From an uncultured Chlorobiales bacterium (GTDB lineage Bacteria; Bacteroidota; Chlorobiia; Chlorobiales; Thermochlorobacteraceae): a DNA stretch of 13,785 nt. The position numbers were made by a program, and so were the translations under genes. The notes under the pieces are model-generated. The model was not told where the DNA came from. It saw nothing but the letters and a program-made list of their open reading frames with translations, and made no database searches. The stretch is from NCBI GenBank assembly GCA_937959145.1, contig CALGMC010000023.1, positions 1-13,785 of the forward strand, written 5' to 3'. Shown piece by piece: positions 6,752 through 12,606 of this stretch (positions are counted from its first letter, which is position 1; each line of letters begins with the position of its first letter).

Positions 6752-6760
6752 AATCAACGA

Positions 6761-7603
6761 ATGAACATCTCCATAAATACAATTCTTGTGAAACGAAAAA
6801 CGACTGCTTCTTCCAAAGAAAACGCTCACGAAAAAAAACGACCGAAGATTTTAGTATGCAACGACGATGGCATTGATGCAGAAGGATTAGACGCCTTAGC
6901 CAAAGCCATGAAAAAAATCGGCGAAGTAACCGTTGTCGCGCCGCTCACGCACCAAAGTGGAATGGGACACGCTATGACGCTGGGCAAACCGCTTCGCATC
7001 AATAAATGGCATAAACACAAAAAGTTCTTTGGCTATGCCGTCAATGGCACGCCCGTCGATTGCGTCAAGACGGCGATGACGCAAATTTTGAAGCATCAAA
7101 AGCCCGACCTGATGGTCAGCGGCATCAACTACGGAAGCAACACTGCCATTAACGTGCTTTATTCAGGCACAATCGGCGCGGCGATTGAGGCGTCGTTTTT
7201 TGGCGTTCCATCTATTGCCTTTTCGCTGACGACCTACGAAAACGCCGACTTCACCTACGCGGCAAAGTTCGCTCAAAAACTCGCTAAAGAAGTGCTCAAA
7301 CACGGCTTGCCCGCTGAAACACTGCTCACGGTTAATATCCCAAACCTGCCTGAAAAAGAAATCAAAGGCGTGATGATTACTTCGCAAGGAAAGTCCAAAT
7401 GGGAAGAAGAAATGGTCGAGCGAAACGATACTTACGGACAACCCTACTACTGGCTTCGTGGCGTCATGACGCTTTACGACACGGCTCTGGAAGCCGATGA
7501 ATACGCCATTCGGCACGGATACGTTTCCATTACGCCCATCTCATATGACTTGACGAATTATCGCTTCATGGAAACCTTGCGCCAATGGAATGTGAAGAAG
7601 TAA
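6761..7603 (+). CDS. surE: 5'/3'-nucleotidase SurE
   Basis: Metal-dependent phosphatase that dephosphorylates nucleoside 5'- and 3'-monophosphates and is linked to stationary-phase survival; cytosolic. The first strand ends in CNDDG with metal ligands Asp35 and Asp36. Ser66 (APLTHQSGMGH) and Asn123 (SGINYGSN) occupy the other metal-site positions, with spacing that matches the Thermotoga enzyme closely. NGTPVDCV (95-102) and YSGTIGAAIEASFFGVPSIA are further family motifs. The length (280) exceeds the usual ~250 because of a basic 26-residue N-terminal extension before the first strand. A GTG at 6788 (residue 10) is an alternative start; neither candidate has a Shine-Dalgarno sequence. surE is the first plus-strand gene after the divergent promoter. 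Confidence 0.96.
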   Translation: MNISINTILVKRKTTASSKENAHEKKRPKILVCNDDGIDAEGLDALAKAMKKIGEVTVVAPLTHQSGMGHAMTLGKPLRINKWHKHKKFFGYAVNGTPVDCVKTAMTQILKHQKPDLMVSGINYGSNTAINVLYSGTIGAAIEASFFGVPSIAFSLTTYENADFTYAAKFAQKLAKEVLKHGLPAETLLTVNIPNLPEKEIKGVMITSQGKSKWEEEMVERNDTYGQPYYWLRGVMTLYDTALEADEYAIRHGYVSITPISYDLTNYRFMETLRQWNVKK

Positions 7604-7654
7604 AATCTGTGTTCCAACCTCTAAGGGCAAGTGCGAAATTCAAAAGAAAATTCG

Positions 7655-7662
7655 TATCATTG
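7655..7662 (+). promoter_or_regulatory. Possible -7 element for the 37-residue protein gene
   Basis: TATCATTG matches TAnnTTTG at seven of eight positions and lies 45 nt before the ATG at 7707, in a gap otherwise without features after surE. Confidence 0.3.
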
Positions 7663-7706
7663 CCGCTCTAAATTTTAATCAGCCATTTTAACCAATTATT
7701 TCAGCA

Positions 7707-7820
7707 ATGAACAAGAAAGACAAACAAGTCGCCAAAAAGCATCGCAAAGCGATTGCACGCATGAAAGCCAAGAAGAAAGCCGCGATAGAGCAAGCGCAAG
7801 GCAAGAAAAAATCAAAGTAA
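7707..7820 (+). CDS. Small, very basic 37-residue protein, unknown function
   Basis: The frame ATG (7707) to TAA (7818-7820) encodes 37 residues, 14 of them Lys and 2 Arg, beginning MNKKDKQVAKKHRKAIARMK and continuing with KAKKKAA and a Lys-rich end. It reads like one amphipathic helix with a basic face, the composition expected for an RNA- or ribosome-associated peptide. Support for a real gene: the start context (cagcaATG) is identical to that of the outer-membrane protein gene at 1583, a -7-like element lies 45 nt upstream, and a strong intrinsic terminator follows the stop by 22 nt, so the gene looks like its own transcription unit. I recall short Lys-rich hypothetical proteins of similar look in Bacteroidota-type genomes but cannot name a family. 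Confidence 0.65.
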   Translation: MNKKDKQVAKKHRKAIARMKAKKKAAIEQAQGKKKSK

Positions 7821-7842
7821 TTTTTGATGAATTTTCTTCCTC

Positions 7843-7867
7843 AACTCTGCCGCGTCGCAGAGTTTTT
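7843..7867 (+). terminator. Intrinsic terminator after the 37-residue protein gene
   Basis: A perfect 8-bp stem AACTCTGC (7843-7850) / GCAGAGTT (7857-7864) with a 6-nt loop is followed by a run of five Ts (7863-7867). It separates the small gene from the pyrophosphatase gene. Confidence 0.85.
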
Positions 7868-7904
7868 CATTCTCTTTCACCATCACGCTTAATCCTTTTT
7901 CACA

Positions 7905-8510
7905 ATGATTGATTACAAACTACTGCCAATCGGAAAGAAAGTCCCAAAAGAAGTCAACGCCATCATCGAAGTGCCTAAAGGCGAGCGAAATAAATATGAA
8001 TACGACCCTGAACTTGGCGTCTTCAAACTCGACCGCGTGCTCTATGCGTCGGTGCATTATCCAACGGCTTACGGATTTATCCCGAACACGCTTGCCGAAG
8101 ACGGCGACCCGCTCGATGTGATGGTCATGACGCACGGCGCAACCTTTACCGGCTGTTTGATTGAAGTGCGCCCTGTCGGCTTGCTGAAAATGCGCGACGA
8201 TAAAGGCATGGACGATAAAGTCCTCTCTGTGCCCGTCAATGACCCGATTTACAACAACGTGCGAAAATTGGCTGACCTTCCGCCGCACTTGCCGAGCGAA
8301 ATTGAGCACTTCTTCACGGTCTATAAGCAATTAGAAAACAAGCATGTGGAAAGTTTCGGCTGGCACGATTTCTTCGTTGCCGAGCGCGCCATTCTTTCGG
8401 CAATGGAACGCTTGAACGATTTGAAAACGAAAAGCCAAAATGCTAAAGCGCAAAACGGAAAGGCAACGAAGCCGACCAAATCAAAACCTGCGAAAAAAGC
8501 ATCGGCATAA
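7905..8510 (+). CDS. ppa: Family I inorganic pyrophosphatase with a basic C-terminal tail
   Basis: Hydrolyses PPi to two phosphates, pulling PPi-releasing reactions forward; cytosolic, Mg-dependent. The family signature AEDGDPLDVMV (64-74) supplies metal ligands Asp66, Asp68 and Asp71, equivalent to E. coli Asp65, Asp67 and Asp70. The early IEVPKGERNKYEYD block (21-34) holds Glu22, Lys25, Arg28 and Lys30, and the DDKGMDDK segment (98-105) carries further metal-binding Asp residues. The catalytic core ends near residue 173. The last 28 residues (from KTKSQNAK to PAKKASA) contain nine Lys plus Ala, Pro, Ser and Thr, like a histone H1-type disordered tail, and are not part of the usual ~175-residue enzyme. 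The stop overlaps the next ATG by one nucleotide (TAATG), so the two are translationally coupled. The order ppa, membrane protein, asnS fits removal of PPi made by the synthetase. Confidence 0.96.
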   Translation: MIDYKLLPIGKKVPKEVNAIIEVPKGERNKYEYDPELGVFKLDRVLYASVHYPTAYGFIPNTLAEDGDPLDVMVMTHGATFTGCLIEVRPVGLLKMRDDKGMDDKVLSVPVNDPIYNNVRKLADLPPHLPSEIEHFFTVYKQLENKHVESFGWHDFFVAERAILSAMERLNDLKTKSQNAKAQNGKATKPTKSKPAKKASA

Positions 8511-8995
8511 TGTCGGAAAACAAGCCTGAACGAAAACGCTTCGAAGACCTCTCGCCTGCGGCGCAAGAAATTATCCGAAAAAAAGCGTTAGGCGCGATTT
8601 TCTTTGCATCGCTGATTATGGCAATCATGGGGGCGACCTGCATAATCGAAGGGGTTTATATCCTCACGCGGGACGACGAGTTTCTCATCGAGCAACTCAA
8701 AGTCGTTGATGCCGATAAAGCCAAACTCTCGTCGCTGATGATGGCGGCGATTGGCGCGTTGGAAGTCTTTTGCGCCGTTGGCACAATTCGCCTTTCCGTT
8801 ACGCCGTATCGCATCGGATTTTACATGACGCTATTGGTGGCAGGCAATCGCTTTATTGACGCAATGGTCTTTCATGGCACATTCTTCACCTTTGGCTCAG
8901 TTCTCAACCTCTTTCTCGCGCTCTTTGCCTTGATGTTTCTTTTCGCAGGGCGTTATGCGGTGCTGACAAAGCCGCCCGCCTCATCTGAATCTTAA
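8510..8995 (+). CDS. Four-helix integral membrane protein, unknown function
   Basis: I do not recognise the family. The 161-residue protein starts with a charged cytoplasmic-looking segment (1-25) and then has four probable membrane helices at about 27-52, 74-94, 101-120 and 125-147, with a charged loop (53-73) between the first two and a short Ser/Pro tail. A Gly-Ala-Leu-Glu motif in helix two and Asn-Arg-Phe-Ile-Asp in helix three place charged residues inside the hydrophobic part. No catalytic motif was found. The ATG shares one base with the pyrophosphatase stop (8508-8510), and asnS begins 14 bp after its stop, so it belongs to the same operon. A membrane protein of this size could be a small transporter or a scaffold, but the sequence does not say. 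Confidence 0.85.
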   Translation: MSENKPERKRFEDLSPAAQEIIRKKALGAIFFASLIMAIMGATCIIEGVYILTRDDEFLIEQLKVVDADKAKLSSLMMAAIGALEVFCAVGTIRLSVTPYRIGFYMTLLVAGNRFIDAMVFHGTFFTFGSVLNLFLALFALMFLFAGRYAVLTKPPASSES

Positions 8996-9009
8996 TCGCA
9001 CTTCTCAAC

Positions 9010-10353
9010 ATGTCCAACAAGCAAACTTACATTTCACATCTTCGAAATCACGTCGGTGAAACCGTAACTGTTAAAGGCTGGCTCTATAACATTCGCTCAT
9101 CGGGAAAACTGATGTTTCCTGAACTGCGCGACGGCACGGGCATTGTTCAAGGCGTTGTCTCAAAAAAAGATGTGAGCGAAAAAGTATGGGAAGATTTCGG
9201 AAAACTCACCCAAGAAAGTTCAATCATCGTTACAGGCACCGTAACAAAGCACCCAAAGCAAGAGGGCGTTTATGAATTGCAAATTAGCGACTTGGAAACG
9301 GTGCAAATTGCAGAAGAATATCCCATCACGCCAAAGGAACATGGAGTGGAATTTCTCGCCGACCGTCGACACTTGTGGCTTCGGTCCAAACGCCAATGGG
9401 CGATTATGCGAATCCGCCACGAAGTCATTAACGCCATTCGCGACTTCTTCAACGAGCGCGATTTCACCTTGATTGATTCGCCCATCATCACGCCAAACGC
9501 CGCCGAAGGCACAACCACACTCTTCGAGATGGATTACTTCGATTTAGGCAAAGCCTATCTCACGCAATCGGGGCAACTTTACGGCGAAGCCAGTGCCATG
9601 GCATTCGGAAAAATCTATGTCTTCGGTCCCGTCTTTCGCGCCGAAAAATCCAAGACGCGCCGACACCTCACCGAGTTCTGGATGGTTGAACCCGAAATGG
9701 CTTACTATGATTTAGAAATGAACATGGATTTGGCAGAAGAATTTGTTGAATACATCGTTCAGCGCACCATAGAGCGGAGAAGAGAAGAACTGAAAATTTT
9801 AGAACGCGACACCACAAAACTTGAAAAAATCATACGCCCGTTTCACCGCATTTCCTACACCGACGCCGTCAAATGGCTCAACGAAAACAATGTGAAACTC
9901 ATTAAGAAAAATGATGACGGCTCGGAAACGCAAATCGACTTTCCATGGGGCGAAGACTTCGGCGCGCCACAAGAAGAAGCCCTCATGAAGCAATTCGATA
10001 AACCTTGCATCATTCATCACTACCCGACCGAAGTTAAAGCCTTTTACATGAAACGCGACGAAGCGAATCCAAAGGTTGTGCGTGCGATGGATATGCTCGC
10101 GCCCGAAGGCTACGGCGAAATTATCGGCGGAAGCCAACGCGAAGATAAGTTAGACCTCTTGTTGGAAAGAATTAAACACGAAAATCTTCCTGAATCGGTG
10201 TTTCAGTGGTTTTTAGACTTGCGCCGCTATGGGAGTGTGCCACATGCAGGCTTCGGCTTAGGCTTGGAGCGCACGGTGGCGTGGATTTGCGGCACTGAAC
10301 ACATTCGCGAAACCATTCCCTATCCAAGAATGATTTATCGCAACACCCCTTGA
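9010..10353 (+). CDS. asnS: Asparagine--tRNA ligase
   Basis: Charges tRNA-Asn with asparagine using ATP and releases PPi; cytosolic class IIb homodimer. The 447 residues begin with an OB-fold anticodon-binding domain (about 1-105), which includes KGWLYNIRSSGKL and ELRDGTGIVQGVV. The catalytic domain shows EHGVEFLADRRHLWLRSKRQ (111-129 region), the motif 2 segment FGPVFRAEKSKTRRHLTEFW (205-224; Arg210, Glu212) and motif 3 GFGLGLERTVAW (414-425; Arg421). The RRHLTEFW variant and overall likeness to the Bacillus enzyme separate it from aspartyl-tRNA synthetases. The presence of AsnRS means asparaginyl-tRNA can be made directly. It is the third gene of a ppa operon, and the anion symporter gene begins 9 bp after its stop. 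No T-box or other leader precedes it. Confidence 0.97.
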   Translation: MSNKQTYISHLRNHVGETVTVKGWLYNIRSSGKLMFPELRDGTGIVQGVVSKKDVSEKVWEDFGKLTQESSIIVTGTVTKHPKQEGVYELQISDLETVQIAEEYPITPKEHGVEFLADRRHLWLRSKRQWAIMRIRHEVINAIRDFFNERDFTLIDSPIITPNAAEGTTTLFEMDYFDLGKAYLTQSGQLYGEASAMAFGKIYVFGPVFRAEKSKTRRHLTEFWMVEPEMAYYDLEMNMDLAEEFVEYIVQRTIERRREELKILERDTTKLEKIIRPFHRISYTDAVKWLNENNVKLIKKNDDGSETQIDFPWGEDFGAPQEEALMKQFDKPCIIHHYPTEVKAFYMKRDEANPKVVRAMDMLAPEGYGEIIGGSQREDKLDLLLERIKHENLPESVFQWFLDLRRYGSVPHAGFGLGLERTVAWICGTEHIRETIPYPRMIYRNTP

Positions 10354-10362
10354 TGAACGGCC

Positions 10363-11784
10363 ATGGCAATGAGCGATACACGATTTGATGCCCTGAAATG
10401 GTATCGGAAGTCAAAAATTAGTTTGCTCTTCAATACCTCGACCTTTTTGGGCAACTTCGTCATTGCAATCGGCTTGACTTACCTCTTCCGAACGCTCGGC
10501 TACGGCGATGCCGTCAACTTCGTTTTCTTTCTCGGCACTATCTCAATCGGACTTTGGATGACCGAAGCCGTTCCGCCCTTTGCCGTCAGCATTTTTATCG
10601 TGGTGATGCTGCTTTTTGGATTCGGGACGAATTACATCATTCCCGCAAAAGGTCCTGTCGACGTCTATCTCGGAACTTGGACAAGCAATGTGATTTGGCT
10701 TCTCTTGGGCGGATTTTTTCTTGCCGAAGGCATGCGCGAAGTGGAACTCGATAAAGCCTTGTTCCGATTTGCCGTGAAGCGATTCGGCGCAACGCCGCAA
10801 ATGCTTCTCTGGGGCTTAATGCTGATTACCGCCGTCGCAAGCATGGTGATGTCGAATACCGCCACAACCGCCATGATGATTTCCTCGATTCTGCCGCTCA
10901 TTCGCTCGCTCGGCAAGGAGCATGGTTATTCAAAAGCCTTGCTCGTGGCGATTCCTGCGGCGGCATCGATTGGCGGAATTGGCACCATTATCGGAAGCAC
11001 GCCCAATGCGATTGCCGTCGGCGCACTAAAAGAAATTGGCGTAAGCGTAACCTTCGTCGAGTGGATGCTCTTCGGACTTCCCGCCGCGATGTTGATGATT
11101 TTTCTCTTTTACAAGTTCTTAATGCGCAAACTTGACCTCGAACACACAACCCTCGACCTCTCAAAAATTGCTCAGAGTGATGGCACGCCCGTAGAAAAAT
11201 CTAAACGAAATGCGGTGCTCGTTACGCTGGTCATAACCTTAACGCTGTGGATGACGGAAGCCTTGCACGGCATACCGGTTGCAGGCACATCAGCCGTGCC
11301 GATTCTACTGCTCACCTTAACGCGCGTGATTGATTCAACCCAAGTGAGAGCCTTGCCTTGGGATACCTTGATGCTGGTGGCAGGCGGCTTGGCGTTGGGA
11401 CTGGCGATGGTCGATGTTGGGTTAGCAAAAATCGCGATGGACGCCATAAGCAAACTGCCGTTGCCAACCGTGATAGTCGCAATCCTATTCAGTTTGATTG
11501 CCGTATCGCTCTCAAATGTGATGAGCAATACGGCGGCGGCATCGATTTTAATTCCGCTGGCGGTGGCGTTACCTGCGCCGTTCAATGTGGCGACGCCGAT
11601 TATCGTCGCACTCAGTTGTGCCGCCGCGCTGTTCCTGCCTGTCTCGACGCCGCCCAACGCCATCGCTTTTGCCACAGGCTATCTTGAACAGCGCGACTTT
11701 CGCTTAGGTGGAATTTTCTTTTTAATTCTTGGACCGCTAACGGCGTTCCTCGTAGCAACGCTGTGGGCACTCTTGAAGGTCTGA
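10363..11784 (+). CDS. SLC13/DASS-family sodium-coupled anion symporter
   Basis: Inner-membrane transporter of the divalent-anion:Na+ symporter family, which imports dicarboxylates, citrate, sulfate or phosphate. Two inverted-repeat halves are clear. Each carries the Ser-Asn-Thr motif that binds substrate (SNT at 164-166 in MVMSNTATTA and at 388-390 in NVMSNTAAAS) and the loop that closes the Na site (ASIGGIGTIIGSTPN, 201-215, and PVSTPPNAIAF, 426-436). About eleven hydrophobic segments span 473 residues, a normal length. The TPPN-type second loop and the likeness to VcINDY suggest a di- or tricarboxylate, but this does not exclude sulfate or phosphate. The ATG at 10363 is 9 bp after the asnS stop; a second in-frame ATG follows two codons later and is equally plausible. 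An ATG at 10354 lies in another frame and soon stops. It is the last gene of the ppa-asnS cluster; the convergent smpB gene ends 24 bp away with no terminator between. Confidence 0.95.
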   Translation: MAMSDTRFDALKWYRKSKISLLFNTSTFLGNFVIAIGLTYLFRTLGYGDAVNFVFFLGTISIGLWMTEAVPPFAVSIFIVVMLLFGFGTNYIIPAKGPVDVYLGTWTSNVIWLLLGGFFLAEGMREVELDKALFRFAVKRFGATPQMLLWGLMLITAVASMVMSNTATTAMMISSILPLIRSLGKEHGYSKALLVAIPAAASIGGIGTIIGSTPNAIAVGALKEIGVSVTFVEWMLFGLPAAMLMIFLFYKFLMRKLDLEHTTLDLSKIAQSDGTPVEKSKRNAVLVTLVITLTLWMTEALHGIPVAGTSAVPILLLTLTRVIDSTQVRALPWDTLMLVAGGLALGLAMVDVGLAKIAMDAISKLPLPTVIVAILFSLIAVSLSNVMSNTAAASILIPLAVALPAPFNVATPIIVALSCAAALFLPVSTPPNAIAFATGYLEQRDFRLGGIFFLILGPLTAFLVATLWALLKV

Positions 11785-11808
11785 AAGGTGAAGGCTAAAC
11801 TTGAAGGA

Positions 11809-12276
11809 CTATTCGCCGCGTCGCATCTCGCGCTCCATGTCGCGCTTTTTAATGCTTTCGCGCTTGTCGTAAAGTTTCTTGCCTTTGGCAAGGGCGAGTT
11901 CGATTTTCGCTTTGCCATTGGCGTTGAAGTAAAGTTTGAGCGGAATAAGTGTTAAGCCTTTCTCGGAAACTTGAAGTCGGATGCGTTCAATTTCATCGCG
12001 ATGCAAAAGCAGTTTGCGTGTGCGCTTCGGGTCATGGTTTTCAATCGTCCCAAGTTCGTAGGGCGTAATTTGCATATTTTCTAAACGCACTTCGCCTCGA
12101 TGAATCACGGCGAAACTGTCATCTAAACTTGCCTTGCCTTGCCGAATGGATTTAACCTCCGTGCCTTTGAGTTCAATACCGGCTTCCCAAGTATCTAAAA
12201 TTTCATACTCGAATCGCGCCTTGCGGTTGTGAATCGTTTTGACATACACGGGTTTTGTCCCTGACTTCTGAGCCAT
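11809..12276 (-). CDS. smpB: SsrA-binding protein SmpB
   Basis: Binds the tRNA-like domain of tmRNA and delivers it to ribosomes stalled on broken mRNAs, mimicking the missing anticodon arm. The 155 residues match the normal family length and carry its landmarks: IHNRKARFEYEILD near the N terminus, ELKGTEVKSIRQGKASLDDSF (36-56), RKLLLHRDEI (87-96), LTLIPLKLYFNANGKAKIELALAKGKK (109-135) and YDKRESIKKRD in the basic C-terminal tail that enters the decoding centre. The gene is monocistronic here and convergent with the anion symporter. The tmRNA gene, which is often close by in other genomes, is not seen in this window. No promoter was convincing, since the only TAnnTTTG-like site is too close to the ATG. 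Confidence 0.97.
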   Translation of the reverse strand: MAQKSGTKPVYVKTIHNRKARFEYEILDTWEAGIELKGTEVKSIRQGKASLDDSFAVIHRGEVRLENMQITPYELGTIENHDPKRTRKLLLHRDEIERIRLQVSEKGLTLIPLKLYFNANGKAKIELALAKGKKLYDKRESIKKRDMEREMRRGE

Positions 12277-12333
12277 ATGAAAAAGTAAGAAAAATGTTCA
12301 ATAAGATAGAAAATTCTACACAGCAAGGTTCAA

Positions 12334-12516
12334 GGCTGGCGCAAAAAAGAGTGTAATAATAGCGAAAAACAAAGGATTTCACGCATCCTGTTGGGAAAAA
12401 TCAGTACGTCATTCAATTTGGCATGAGGTTTGAGTGGTGCATGATTAGTTTCTTTCTTACACTTCTCTCCAGCCGCAGTGGGTAGCCTAGTTAGGGGGGC
12501 TACCCACTATTTTTTT
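12334..12516 (+). ncRNA. Candidate structured RNA or attenuating leader ending in the orphan terminator
   Basis: The plus-strand transcript would contain GGCTGG (12334-12339) pairing with CCAGCC (12469-12474), and just inside it AGTGTAA (12350-12356) pairing with TTACACT (12457-12463), extended by one G-U pair. Together they close a long stem with an internal loop round about 100 nt. Within that, AGGAT/ATCCT (12373-12377 and 12385-12389) can form a 5-bp hairpin. The intrinsic terminator follows directly. This is the architecture of a small regulatory RNA or a leader, and no coding gene explains the terminator. No known RNA family was recognised. Boundaries, especially the 5' end, are estimates. 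Confidence 0.35.
12477..12516 (+). terminator. Strong orphan intrinsic terminator
   Basis: A perfect 11-bp stem AGTGGGTAGCC (12477-12487) / GGCTACCCACT (12498-12508) with a 10-nt loop is followed by A and seven Ts (12510-12516). It works on the plus strand only, because the opposite strand lacks a T run. The nearest upstream plus-strand gene ends about 690 bp away, beyond the antisense smpB gene, so it must end an unannotated transcript or attenuate a leader. Confidence 0.85.
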
Positions 12517-12565
12517 AGCAAAACTTGAACGAAAAAGCATGTGCAAATCACTCACGATTTTTTCG

Positions 12566-12573
12566 TATTTTCG
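12566..12573 (+). promoter_or_regulatory. Possible -7 element for the GWxTD gene
   Basis: TATTTTCG lies 34 nt before the ATG at 12607 and matches four of the six fixed positions of TAnnTTTG. A TTGACA hexamer at 12582-12587 is too close to the start to be a normal -35 box. If this element is real, the gene has a promoter downstream of the orphan terminator. Confidence 0.25.
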
Positions 12574-12606
12574 CTTCTTATTTGACAAGCGATTTACAAC
12601 TATCAA

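Larger units (their letters stand above)
12277..12606. other. 330-bp gap between smpB and the GWxTD gene
   Basis: No protein gene is convincing here. The left part should contain the smpB promoter (minus strand). The middle and right parts hold a candidate structured RNA and a strong plus-strand terminator, listed separately, and the last 90 bp contain the likely promoter of the GWxTD gene. No tRNA or tmRNA features (CCA end, T-arm, tag reading frame) were found. Confidence 0.6.

Noticed and set aside
11172..11675. 167-residue minus-strand open frame
   Set aside because: Antisense to the anion symporter; its Ala/Thr/Ile/Val-rich, low-complexity translation mirrors the codon use of the real gene.
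12277..12606. tmRNA (ssrA) next to smpB
   Set aside because: ssrA often neighbours smpB, but there is no GGGG-type 5' acceptor, no T-arm with a CCA end and no tag frame ending in Ala-Ala.
12582..12606. TTGACA as a sigma-70 -35 box for the GWxTD gene
   Set aside because: Only 19 nt remain before the ATG, leaving no room for a -10 box, transcription start and leader.
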